A stretch of 64,000 nucleotides of DNA, from contig NC_090295.1 of assembly GCF_037392515.1 (NCBI RefSeq), positions 14,403,001 to 14,467,000 of the forward strand. Direction: 5' to 3'. The DNA comes from Haliotis asinina. Its lineage: Eukaryota; Mollusca; Gastropoda; Lepetellida; Haliotidae. Each line of letters starts with the position of its first letter. Within the stretch, counting starts at the first letter, position 1. The notes beneath the pieces were generated by a model. It saw only the letters and a program-made list of their open reading frames with translations, searched no databases and was not told the origin of the DNA. Both the position numbers and the translations under genes were made by a program. Of the stretch, positions 32,246 through 42,790 are shown in pieces.

Positions 32246-32489
32246 TGGGTGAGTTTAGTTTTACGCCACTCTCAGCAATATTCCAGCTATATGGCGGCTG
32301 GACCAGACAATCCAGTGATCACCCACATGCGCATCGATCTGCGCAGTTGGGAACCGATGACATGTGTCAACCAAGTCAGCGAGCCTGACCACCCGATCCC
32401 GTTAGTCGCCTCTTACGACAAGCATAGTCGCCTTTTATGGCAAGCATGGGTTGCTGAAGGCCTATTCTACCCCGTGACCTTCACGGGTC
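32246..32489 (-). mobile_element. SINE (non-tRNA head), shared by units (unit A)
   Basis: A 244-bp element with an 11-bp target duplication, TCCTACGAGAG (32235-32245 and 32490-32500). A ~25-bp internal stretch (GTCTGTAAATAATCGAGTC) is missing in all units, so this insertion predates the duplications. Confidence 0.9.
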
Positions 32490-32526
32490 TCCTACGAGAG
32501 CACAATGCTGCATCTATTGTTGCATG

Positions 32527-32527
32527 A

Positions 32528-32560
<33 letters not shown>

Positions 32561-32562
32561 GT
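32527..32562. repeat. ATT microsatellite (unit A)
   Basis: About eleven ATT triplets lie here; B, C and D keep only a few (ATTATTATCATTATTG). Confidence 0.95.
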
Positions 32563-32575
32563 AAACATTTCTCAT

Positions 32576-32760
32576 ACCCATGAAGATCCAGGTTAGCATG
32601 GGTATTCAGTGGCTAAAGAGATCGGGTGTTCATGATCAGGCTCGTTGACTTGGTTGACACATACCATCGTATCCCAATATTGTGTAGATCGGTGCTAACG
32701 CTATCGATCACTGGACTGCCTGGTCCAAACTCGATTATATGCTCACAAATGCACGTGTAT
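32576..32760 (+). mobile_element. SINE (non-tRNA head), old (unit A)
   Basis: GAAGATCCAGGTTAGCATGG, then GGCTCGTTGACTTGGTTGAC and CACTGGACTGCCTGGTCC, keep the family order; the tail is replaced. Counterparts lie in B, C and D. Confidence 0.72.
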
Positions 32761-33329
32761 GATGGGACATAGCTGTATTGGGACACATGTTAATGTGCAC
32801 GTGTTGTGACGGTACATATATATAGCTGTATTGGGACACATGTTAATGTTAGTCATTTTGAAGTTTAGTGTTATATTTTCTCAAATACGCCCCATTTAAT
32901 GCAATCACCCTTTTCTATGCCCAGAAATAATCACACGTTGGTGCACACAAAGACTAAATAACACGTGGGTATTATATTTTAAGCAGAACATGTACTATGC
33001 TGGGCTAATATCACTGTGGTAGAAATATTATTCAGCACTGTAAAGACACACAAACCTGACTGCTGCTAATCAAGTCAGGCTTTCAGTCATCATCAGTATT
33101 TACTCTCAAGAATGTTTGTGATATTTGCAAGTTGTCATATCGTATAAATTAGATAAAAAAAATTATGTGCATACATACCAGGTAAACTTTTACGTAAAAG
33201 AGAAAGAATTGTTAAGTTTTGTCTACAGTTTTCTTCCTTGGAGGTGCTATCTGCTTTTGCGTCTTATCTTTTCAAATGTAATTTCATAAAACTAAATGAC
33301 ATCACACGAAAACTCAGACAATGTGCGTG

Positions 33330-33502
33330 CGTGAGTGAGTGAGTGAGTGAGTGTTGAAGCGTGACGCCGCCTGCAGCAATACTCCAGCAATATCAGGAGA
33401 CACCAGGAATGACCTTCAAGTATTTTGTCAAAGTGGGGAACCGAACCCGGATCTTCTATGTGGCCGAATACCGCTAAAAACAGCAAGGCTACCCCACTGG
33501 GC
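33330..33502 (-). mobile_element. tRNA-derived SINE (unit A)
   Basis: GAGTGAGTGAGTGAGTG is followed by TGACGCCGCCTGCAGCAATA, ACACCAGGAATG and a B-box region (GGTTCGGTTCCCC on the minus strand). Missing from unit B, present in C and D. Confidence 0.78.
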
Positions 33503-33747
33503 AAGAATAAGCAAGCTCAACTTGGGCCAGTTTCTGACTTGCCTACAGGCGAAACTGGATCGGGGAATTTGCTATCAATAAGTTTGAACAATACATTTTC
33601 TACAAGCAAGTAAGGAGAAAGGAACATATATATATATATACTGTACAGCAATGTACAAAGAATAATAATAAGCCTAATTTTACTTCGACTGCAATGTTGT
33701 TAATAAATTCTTAATATAAACACTGAATCCTTGAAACGATTATAATA

Positions 33748-36696
33748 CATTCTATTCATACAAAACAGTAATACTTTTAGAGCATCCGGTTTGTGCGTTA
33801 GCGTTACTAATTATAATATAACATCGATGTCCACAATTAAATTTTCATGATGGTGTCGGTGAACTATGACGTTCCAGTCGAACTTCGGTTTATATATGTA
33901 TCTTTTGAGAAATTTGTTTGTGCTACAGTTGTTTTCATACATTATTCATTTGCCTCCATAAATATGAAATTCGAAACAAAAACTAAAACATTACCGTTTG
34001 CCTTTCCAGTTGGAGAGACAGAATCGGCAAATCGATCGAATACCATTTGTCCGGTTTTTAAAAGACCAGAAATTTTCCGACTGAATCATTAACAAAACAA
34101 CCTAGCGAAAGCGGACTGTCGGAAAAGAAGGGTTTCACTGGACAACTGGTATCAGAGACCATATATATTTGGTCTCTGTGGAGATGAACACGCCTCTTCA
34201 TTAGAATGATAACTCATCCGATTCAGTAAATTTTAAATGCTTTAGCTTTTCTCATACTACTGCTAGGTACCATATTGTATCAATGAGAACTGCGGCGTTT
34301 TCAACAGAGCTAGGTTAGTGCGCCCGGCAAAGTGCAAGACTCCCGAACTATTGTCCAATATATCTGATAGTGTTCCTTATTTTGCAGGCGAATTTTAACA
34401 AGCCAAGGATCACCGGGCCCAGCCTACGATATATTCAAATACTAGCAAAATCGTTCCATAAAAAAGTTGACCAACAGTGTCGTGCCAAAAGTATTGAAAC
34501 AAACATGTCCGATGTCACTGGTGTTGCATCAACAGTGCTTTGTAAAGTAACACTAAACAAGGAGAATAAATGTATTAACTTGTATTGACCAAAACTTGTC
34601 CATATTTGGCAATATAACCATTCTGGATTATGACACTCTGGACTCTTTTAAGGATCAACTGGTATAAACTTTGGATATAGACTTGTGGGAGAGTGGCCCA
34701 GATCTGTAGTCTTTCTGAAGTTTTAATTTTAACACATCTCCCCATATTTTCTATTATGTTGATGTCTTGGGATTGTGCAATCCATACCGCAGTTCGTTCA
34801 GACATTCCGTCTGACTTTTCGTCAGCCTTCCTTGAAACAGAATTGCTTTTATTTTCTCCCCACACAACCTGAGTTGCATCAGGAACAAAACATTCTTCCA
34901 GCTGTTAAGTCCCCATGTGATTTTCCCCTACACCACCTGACCAGCTTCTGACGGTTGACGTGAAATGGTAATACCCCTTCTTAGCATACAGTTTTTAATG
35001 CCAGCTCCATGTAAATGTCCCTGAATTGTCCTGCAAGTGAATGGCGCCTGTTTTGTTGAATACGGAAAAGGTGCCTGTCCCTTCTCAGACTAATCACACT
35101 TGGAGGTCTGGTTTTGTGCCTTCACCATCAACAAACTTTGTCATCCAGTCATAGATCTATTAATTACTGACAACACTGTAATCTTATTATATTCCAAACC
35201 TTTTTGATGCAATTCAGTAATAATTCTTTTTGCTCTTCTGTCAACTCCCTTGCCATGTGAGCCATATCATCTGCTAGGCATGTGACCGATGGAAACACAA
35301 GCAGTGACGTCATAAGGAGTGTCATATGAAAGAGCAGACTAAAATATGAAAATACCAAATTTCACTCGCAAGTATTTGGCGGTCTTTCTCTACAGTAAAT
35401 ATTTGCGGGAGATATACAGCAAACAAGTTCGTTGCAATACTTTTGGCGCATCACAACCACTTCTGATTGTCGTCCATGTTAAAATAAGGGAGTTCGTTGT
35501 GGGATGTGACCCAGCTGTGCATCTCATTTTCCTCTTCTTCAGGTTTACTGGAGTAGGAAAGGTTGGCAGAAACATTAATCCATTTTGCTTTGAAAAAGAC
35601 AAGTAACACTTTTAACAGCATAAACTGATATGCTCGTCATATCAAGTATAAGAAGAAGTAAGGGGAAGCTGCTCTCATTTAACACACTTTGGAATTAAAT
35701 AGAAGCCCATAGGACTCTCTGAATAGTAACACAAGGGCTTCTAAATGAGAGGACTTCGTTTTGGAAAACCCATGTAGCGATTTGAATCTGTGATCGCTTG
35801 TCAAACAGCTTTTATCCTAAGTTGAATACGAATTTGGCAATAAAGAATCTTCAGTTGGTAAGGTACAGTTGCGAGGATTCACAATCTTAACTTCAGTTTA
35901 TCCCATTTACTTTTTTGTTTAAATGAAATTCATCAGTACGTTTGCACTGCAAACAGACTATAAGAACTTGGCTACATGAGAAATCCATTTCAAACAAGAT
36001 AAAGAAGTAAGATATTATAAGTTGTCCACTGGTCACGATGGACCCCGAGGGACCAGTGAACAACGTATTTATCTTACCGAACACCTGAATTTTTATTTTA
36101 AACTGTTTGAAGCACTTCTCTTGAATGCGAGGCGAATCGCCGTTTTGCAGACGACACAAGGTAAACAGATTTAGAGTTATCTCCCTTTACATCGATTTTC
36201 AATCGCAAAACATCGGTAGTTTGCATGCTTCATGCGTGATTCAATGTTATTTGAGACAAAGAAGTACTACCATGAAGCACCAGAAGAGTTCGGAATTCCC
36301 AGCGGTGTACATTGAAAATGGTACATCGCCTGTGAGCGGGTATAAATTGAAAACAATAGAATAGCGGTTAGTCAATCAGAAAGCGACATTCATGTGTGAG
36401 GTAAGATAAACAAATATGTAGGGCAGAACATTATGCTAATGCAAAGAACATGGAGAAAAGGTTTAATGATTCATGGTCAATTGTCCTGATTGTGTTGAAT
36501 CTGGAACATGCTCCTACAGCACTGGCACAAAGGAGTTAAAATGGCACATATATTTCTCTCCTCTGGCATCAATGTGTCCCCATAAACTGCTTTCTCATGT
36601 AACCACTCATCTGCGTTATCCACAAAGTACTCAACCACCAGGTGTCAGAGTGGGATAGAAGTTGATGTGGGTTTATGTTCTGGCAGTTTGATACAG
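33748..36696. other. Single-copy spacer between units A and B
   Basis: No part of this 2.95 kb recurs in C or D. It holds a decayed Tc1-like transposon (34480-35455) and short palindromes, such as CAGAGACCA/TGGTCTCTG near 34150 and CACTGGTC/GACCAGTG near 36025. The 81-residue frame at 33847 is unrecognised. Confidence 0.7.
34480..35455 (-). mobile_element. Tc1-like DNA transposon, decayed
   Basis: Inverted ends carry GCCAAAAGTATTG-AAC-AAC (left, about 34484-34512) and its complement CAATACTTTTGGCGC (right, about 35434-35448), the pattern typical of Tc1 ends. On the minus strand MARELTEEQKELLLNCIKKV (about 35270-35190) matches a Tc1 N-terminus. VWIAQSQDINIIENMGRCVK, then IQSLYQLILKRVQSVIIQNG (34575-34800), match the C-terminal catalytic part (W-AQSPDLNPIENLW). 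The middle is shifted and shortened, so it is inactive. At under 1 kb it is shorter than the usual 1.3-1.7 kb. Confidence 0.75.
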
Positions 36697-36768
36697 TTTG
36701 AGGCAGCAGTGCGGCACAATATTGAAACACACGGAGGTGAAGATGTTGGCATTTATGCACGGAGGCCC
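36697..36768 (+). pseudogene. Duplicated phosphatase last-exon fragment, 5' part
   Basis: FEAAVRHNIETHGGEDVGIY followed by AR matches the exon at 22632 almost perfectly, then stops at the transposon insertion. It marks the left end of unit B. Confidence 0.9.
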
Positions 36769-36769
36769 C

Positions 36770-37385
36770 CAGTCTTAGTAAACCTATCCTCAGTTCTTTA
36801 CACTCCACTACAGAGTCTAACAAAACCTTATTATGAGGTCGCGTCAGGGAACCTTTGAGACTGACCTATCAGAACATAGCTTAAATCGCGAAAGTGGACA
36901 TTCGCACATACCTTTTGAACTTTTTAGCTCGAAAAGGTTCATACCCGAACGATTCCGAATGCTATTTAGTGTACGCTCGCTTCCGGGTGATGCACACGGC
37001 GTACGTACAACCATGACAACGGTGAGTAAACAATCGCTGAAAATGGTGTTTTTGGCAATATTCAAGGATCTCATCTTGCGGGAACATTAGCTTATGGTAA
37101 CCATGTCAACAGAAACCCCAAAGCGTGTATGCTGCAGGTCAAATAATTGTGTTATATGTGGATTTTTTGTGGAGAGATCTGTGTCAGTGACCTGAATATT
37201 TGAAAGTCCCTCCGATCCCTAAATAGTAGCCGTTATCTTATTGGTTAAATCTGTTTAACCGTCTCGCGTTTGATTGGACGGTAATTGGTCGCTCAAAGGT
37301 AACCTGACGCGACCTTCTACTAGGTTTTGATAGACTCAGTGGTGGAATGTAACAAAATACACTGAGACTAAGTTTACTTAGACTG
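36770..37385. mobile_element. 616-bp inverted-repeat DNA transposon (non-autonomous)
   Basis: The element starts CAGTCTTAGTAAACCTATCC and its reverse complement starts CAGTCTAAGTAAACTTAGTC; the similarity continues for about 50 bp. It is flanked by ACGGAGGCCC on both sides (36759-36768 and 37386-37395), a 10-bp target duplication apart from one extra C. Unit A shows the empty site in the phosphatase exon. No transposase is encoded. A 9-10 bp duplication fits Mutator-like elements, but the family is uncertain. Confidence 0.85.
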
Positions 37386-37450
37386 ACGGAGGCCCATGTT
37401 TCACCTCTTCCATGGGTCCATGAACAGAGATACATTGCGCATGGACAGGT
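37386..37450 (+). pseudogene. Duplicated phosphatase last-exon fragment, 3' part
   Basis: After the transposon the exon resumes (ACGGAGGCCCATGTTTCACC, TCTTCCATGGGTCC, CAGAG-TACATTGCG) with decay, then jumps to sequence matching 23655 in unit A, so about 0.9 kb is deleted here. Confidence 0.8.
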
Positions 37451-37599
37451 ACTGGTTAATCGTCTGAATTCCGATTTTGCGGGCGTTTTTTCATTGCGTT
37501 GTGCTTAAATTTTATAGACTGAACTACCATTTTTGATGGTTTGTTTGGGTACGTGCATACCAGAATCTGAAAAGTTTTGTTTTACGTTGCACGTGACCT

Positions 37600-37990
37600 T
37601 TAAAGATGCCACAAACTGTAAATTTGAAAATCTCAAGTTACGTCTCTAAACAGCACAATTAATGTGTAAATTGTCCGTGTTCGTGTTTATGTTCTTGGCA
37701 AACATGTACCAACACAGATATTGACTTAGATGTGAAACACATGTAGTATTCTTGTACATTTAGCACTGGAAGAGGTACAATTCTACAAACTCATTTTATT
37801 TTCTTGAAGATGAACTGCAATTTACATCTCTACGCTGATAAGCTGACAATTAATGTGCAAATTATCATTGTTTATGTTTTGGCAAACATGTACCGACACA
37901 GATATTGACTTAGATATGAAACACATTTCACATGTAGTATTCTTGTACATTTAGCACTATAAGATGTACAATTTTAATTTTGTTGCATAT
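37600..37990. repeat. ~200-bp tandem repeat (unit B)
   Basis: TGGCAAACATGTACC recurs at about 37695 and 37881, followed by TTCTTGTACATTTAGCACT. This is the counterpart of 23814-24235. Confidence 0.8.
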
Positions 37991-38921
37991 TAACGAGGTA
38001 TAAATCGAGATTATATATTGTCTGTGTATCTTGAGTTTTATAATAGTCATGAATGTGTACATTGCACTGTTATACTTCTGATAAAGCACATACTATACAG
38101 AGGTAGCACCTACATGTGAAGCCTAAATGTATCTTCCAAGTATATTCCTTTGCCTATAGCTTAAGGAGGCTAGTTTAGATATGAAATAAACCTAAGGTTT
38201 TGACAGTTATTTTATTCTGCTTAGGAGATTTTGTAATGTTGGGTGTTCGTGTTCGGCGATCTCTGGAGTACCATTCTGTGTTGTCGTTAGCGTGTGCAGT
38301 GCAGTAGCATGTGTTCTGGTGTGTCTGTTTCGTTGCAGCGTGTGCATTTATCTATTCGTTGGTTACATTTCATGTCGATGGGAATTCAATTTGTGTGACC
38401 TGGTGGTAGTTTGCATATAAATGAGAACTTGTATATGATTAGATACCAGTGGACTGATTAAGAACATTAAGGGATAGACATAGAACATCAATGGATAGTT
38501 AAAGAACATCAGTGGACAGATAAAGAACATCAATGGATAGATAAAGAAACAACATCATTGCATTGATGTGGTGGCAGACATAGCTATGGGGATCAGAGCT
38601 CCAGATAAGCTTTTGTCCACGTGGGTATGATACACATACATATGAACCTAAGTGGATATTTCTATTTTCAAGTGGGTATCTATACTCTTAGATGTATTTT
38701 AAAGTTTGAGGATTCATTTCAAACAAATATAACACGTGCCACATTTCTCATTCATTTATTATATAAGACAAAATCCTCCCAGTAATGCTAAATAATGGCT
38801 AATCTAGTGCAGCTTTATCCACTTGTGTTGTAAGAAATAATATATAACAGCATCCATTTTGGCGATACCAATATGGATATTAGATGATATAACAGCCATG
38901 ACTTAACTATTACATTCATTT

Positions 38922-39155
38922 TTAATTTTCAAAAGACTTGTTCCCATCGTGTTGTTTCACTTCCATGTCGCGAATAGGTAATGATACAAGTTCATTTAAA
39001 ATATCATCGCTAATTGATTCTGATTGTGAATCACAGTACTTGCCTATTAATTCATCCACCAGTCCACTGATGAAGTAGTTTTCTGGTTGTAAAGCGTAAA
39101 AACTAGATATCTTCCTTTGAGCGTGTAGAAGCTTTCTGCCATACTTTCTCACCAT
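38922..39155 (-). CDS. Conserved small ORF, unknown (unit B)
   Basis: The 77-residue minus-strand frame reads MVRKYGRKLLHAQRKISSFY, then LQPENYFISGLVDELIGKYC and an acidic/serine stretch, SQSESISDDILNELV. It lies about 0.5 kb downstream of the BTB-BACK gene on the same strand. The frame is identical in units C and D. The first ATG (ATGGTGAGAAAG) overlaps a donor-like AT|GGTGAG, and a GC-type donor (ATAG|GCAAGT) occurs in the middle, so it could be an exon of a spliced gene. I do not recognise it and cannot say whether it belongs to the BTB gene. Confidence 0.4.
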   Translation of the reverse strand: MVRKYGRKLLHAQRKISSFYALQPENYFISGLVDELIGKYCDSQSESISDDILNELVSLPIRDMEVKQHDGNKSFEN

Positions 39156-39627
39156 AATAGATTTGTTTAGACAGAAAACAGTTATTTGAGTTGGTCCCTA
39201 TTATTTTATAGATGGGCCAATATGTGAGGAGGTTAACATACCACGATTGATATTCTATATCTGTTGCTCATTTCATCTGCGTTAGAAATAATCAAGCTCT
39301 TTTATCGCGAATATTTAGAGATGGATAAACGTTTATAGGTTTGAATTGATACGATCACACAACATGATTTTGATGCATTGTTATCTTGATATAGCGTAAA
39401 CGTCAGTATTTCGTATTTTTGCATTCTCTGGCATTTTCTTGCGTATTTCACCTTTTCTATAGCGTTTTTTACGCAAATACGCAGCTTAACTGGAGCTCTG
39501 GGTTGTGACCAGTTATAGGATATATAACTGTATACAATAATTTATGAAAGTCATCCTGGTTCATTGACATGTAAATGTACAATGTGGTGGAGATGAAGAC
39601 TATGAATGGAGAGTAACGTCATTTAAG

Positions 39628-40288
39628 TTAATATTTCATGTATGGATTGTACTCGGCTTTTTTGGCTGTTTTTTGGCGTGGCAATCCGCCTATGAGCCCC
39701 CTTGAATGCGGACGATGGGCCGTTCGCTGTTTACCATTAAACTTCATTGTACCTTCTGCTGTGCCTGATATAGCCTGGAAAAGTGTCACCTTTTCAGCAT
39801 CTGTCAGTATCTTTCGAGTAGAAACCTTTGAGGAATAATACGAGATGTCAAGCAGACTGAACCGAATTTGGAAGAGCAGTTCACCAAGAATTTTCCTCAA
39901 ATTCGAATCGTGTACAGGCTCGTTTTGACGTTTACATTCCGCCTCAGCCCAGCGAAGCATTGCCTCGATGACGTAGCGTTCCTCACAAGCCAAAGAGTCG
40001 GAGGAAATGACGTCAAGAACACATGTGCGCGAGAGCTGAATGAATCCAGTTGTTCGCAACACGTCCGTCCCATGTTGGTGAATGAAAGAGAGACAACTCT
40101 GGTACAACTGTGGCTCGTCAAAGAAATGAGCTTGTTCGAACAAGGAACACACGTTGTCGACAGACATCATATTCTTGACGAGGTCCAAGCACTTGGTCAA
40201 CAGAGACTGGACGTTGTACTTCTTGGAACAGTAAAGGACAGAGAGCACGTTGTCCGAATTAATGAGGACTTCATCGCAGTACAGGTAG
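39628..40288 (-). CDS. BTB-BACK gene, BACK exon (unit B)
   Basis: The structure matches the unit A exon: acceptor TTTGTTTCAG, YLYCDEVLINSDNVLSVLYC, BACK domain, then RTAHRPHSRGLIGGLPRQKT and the end AEYNPYMKY. Differences from A are mostly amino-acid changing (for example ALVKNM to DLVKNM, SLIEQ to SLFEQ, LASEER to LACEER). The frame is intact. No PHR domain is seen downstream. Confidence 0.85.
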
Positions 40289-40427
40289 CTGAAACAAACA
40301 AAAGAAGGGTGTCGGATCCAGGGTTTTTCAGAAGTGTGTGTGTTAAGTCCAAATACTAAGGAGAAGTGCTCCTCAGGTAGTGCTTGCCCTCAACCCTGAA
40401 AAGCTGGTGGCCCTAAAGACCCACAGC

Positions 40428-40534
40428 CTAGATTTTCGAAGCTCTCTTAGTTCTTAAAAAGTTGTAAGTACTCTACATTAACTTGAACTTACGACCATCT
40501 AATCGTTATGAGAGCTTAGGAAATCTAGGCCCTA
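40428..40534. mobile_element. Palindromic MITE, complete (unit B)
   Basis: CCTAGATTTTCGAAGCTCTC pairs with GAGAGCTTAGGAAATCTAGG. It lies in the BTB gene intron. Confidence 0.72.
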
Positions 40535-40797
40535 AACCATAACAGGTTGTGAATCCTGATCAGAATGTGTAGGCAGGTGCGTAACTACCAATATAAAAAC
40601 ACCGGGTTTACATATGATCATGGATAAAAAGATTGGGCATGCCCTCAGTACTATCTAAAAATAGAACTTTGCAATCTTTCGGGCTTTCAAGAAAGAAGTG
40701 GCTGGCAATACGTCTTGCACGCAAGTAATTCCCAGTATACGAAAATGTGACTACTAACAAACTTAGGTAAAGAGTGTAATTCAACCCTAATCACTGA

Positions 40798-40966
40798 CTA
40801 GTTTTCATCTGCAGAAAAACCAACATCCACGTCAAGTTCCAAGTCTTCTGAAAAGTCTGAATCCGGATGTTCAGGGTTTTCAGTTATTGTTGATGAAAAT
40901 GCTGTCGGCTCCTGATCCTTCTCTAGATCCGCCCGTGATGTGTCACATACTATTTTCAAAAATGGT
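40798..40966 (-). other. Acidic ORF in BTB intron (unit B)
   Basis: The frame FSEDLELDVDVGFSADEN is the counterpart of 27287-27455. Differences from A (FNLDLDV to LELDVDV) keep the frame and the charge. The acceptor junction carries 8 extra bases. Confidence 0.3.
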
Positions 40967-41149
40967 CAGAGTTTCTGATTTCGTGTATTCCCAAAGCGAG
41001 AACAAGTAAGGCATGGATTCAAACACTAGTTGGCGTTTAACATACTTTCTTCATTACGATTTTTTCAAAATTGTTCTATGCTCCCTTTCAGAAAAATATA
41101 CCAGTCTCGTCTGAAAATGTAAGCGACAAAGAAATGATAACGGCCATAC

Positions 41150-41402
41150 CGTAAGAATATCTTGAAAGGTTCAATCTCTATATCAGGAACATCGACGTCA
41201 TCACTTTGTGGAATCGACCCATTGAACATGGTGAAAAAGACGTCACTCCTAGCACCCAGCACATACTTGTGGGCACCTACGGGAGACCTCGTCTGCCCGA
41301 CCTTGAACTTGACGTCACACGCAAGCTGTTGGTTAAACATCCGTCGGTTACTTCCAATGACGGTGTCTTCGGGGTTGTCAACGGGAGCCAAAGTTTCAGG
41401 AA
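41150..41402 (-). CDS. BTB-BACK gene, BTB exon (unit B)
   Basis: The exon is 253 bp, like A: NRRMFNQQLACDVKFKVGQT to EIEPFKIFLR, with donor TTACG|GTATGG and acceptor-like CTCCACAG. The BTB core AHKYVLGARSDVFFTMFNG is unchanged. The frame upstream contains no ATG, only TTG at PVD-preceding positions, so the start lies in an unseen exon. Confidence 0.85.
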
Positions 41403-41538
41403 CTGTGGAGTTGAAAATACTCGGAAGATGTTTATTCTTATATGTATTAATATAAAGGCTTTAGAAAACTAGGAGGTAATGAATTAAAATCAGCAGAAGT
41501 GTGCGGGTCTACTGAACTTTATCTTCATAATCCGCTTC

Positions 41539-41699
41539 GAGTGAGTTTCGTTTTACGCCGCTTTTAGTACTATTCCAATAACATTACGGCAGGGGACACC
41601 AGAAATAGGTTTCACACAATGTACACATGTGGGGAATCGATCCCAGGTCTTAGGCGCGACGAGTGAACACGTTACCCACTTGGCTACCCCATCGCCCCT
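41539..41699 (-). mobile_element. tRNA-derived SINE (unit B)
   Basis: On the minus strand it has an A box (GTAGCCAAGTGGGTAACGTG), a B box region (CTGGGATCGATTCCCC), a body and a tail ending in AAAACGAAACTCACTCG. Shared by units A to D. Confidence 0.8.
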
Positions 41700-42623
41700 G
41701 GTTAAAGTATGGAGCGTGGATGTTAAGAACGGGTGCGGGATATCATCTGATTTCGACTTTATCTCTACACTTGACCTAGAAGGCCAGACGTTTGTACAAA
41801 GAATGAGGGTAGTGCAATTGCGAGGATCAGCGTTCAAATGTGACAAGCAGGTAGACAAATTGAATACTATGGGCAGGGAGGTGAAAGACTGACCTACAAG
41901 TTCAACACATTTCTGGGGTGAAAAACGTAAGGTTTGATTGAACCGCACGTTAAAATAGTCGGGCTGTGCAGTTTTCGATCAGGCTTCCAGAATCACGAGT
42001 GTCACCCCTTGTGTATTTTATGTAGTGAGTGTTAAAAATCCATTTCTTCACCGATTTCGTTCAAATTTGAAATATATGTAAATTATAGCACCTAAAACAT
42101 TATACGATTGCAAAAATCTAGATTTATATTTTTTAAAATTATTGTCCAAACAGAGATTCGAACCTCTGTGGTGGGTGATAAGGCCAAGTGCAACATCACC
42201 TAATTTTGACACTATCTCTACACTTGACCTAGGAGTAATTGTGCACGCCGTAATCACCAAAATTAGTCAAGGCACGATATGCATCTGGGAAACACAATTA
42301 ACATTCCCCTATCAATGCTGTAGTCTGTTTATGTACGTCCTGTTGACTTCCACTGAAGATGACACAAGAATGGAGAAAGCTCTTTGATGGGAGAAGTCCT
42401 CTTCAAGATGTACGAGGTAGGGGTCGTAATCATTCGTCACCACTCGCCCGTTTCGGTAACCTCGCTATTCGGCTTGTCCCGGAAAAAACATGCGTTGGTC
42501 ACGAGTGGGTCGTAATGTTTCTATCGATTGTTTCTCAAGGGTAGTCAAAATGAATGTAATGCAGGAAACACAACCGGCATTTCTTGTTGGATTGTAGACT
42601 GACATGATGCGAATATTGAAAGT

Positions 42624-42790
42624 TCGAGGATAGATTTGAATTATGAGAGTTTATTTAGCAATACATGTTTATGCAGAAAGTCCAATTTTAGCACAAGAAT
42701 TGTCATGTCAACAGTTGCGCAGTTTCCAAGGTAGGTCACTCCATGGTAGCCATGTTTGATAATTGGAGTCGATGACCATGTGAAAGTAAA
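42624..42790. repeat. 183-bp repeat, single copy (unit B)
   Basis: One repeat lies between the same flanks (GCGAATATTGAAAGT and AAATTGACGACTGTC) as the arrays of the other units. Confidence 0.95.

Larger units (their letters stand above)
22649..33747. repeat. Large tandem unit A (BTB-BACK unit)
   Basis: Homology with unit B starts at TTTGAGGCAGCAG inside the last phosphatase exon. Homology with C and D ends at GAAACGATTATAAT (33734-33747), after which A runs into unrelated DNA. A is the longest and most diverged unit and has the longest 183-bp array. It lacks an ~80-bp segment that C and D have after GACATCACAC (33300). Confidence 0.92.

Noticed and set aside
32216-32527. 103-codon plus-strand frame repeated in units A to D
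   Set aside because: It reads through the non-tRNA-head SINE and its target duplications; conservation comes from unit duplication.
34148-34178. Perfect 9-bp hairpin CAGAGACCA/TGGTCTCTG as a regulatory element
   Set aside because: Isolated, short and without context such as a flanking gene; noted only as a palindrome.
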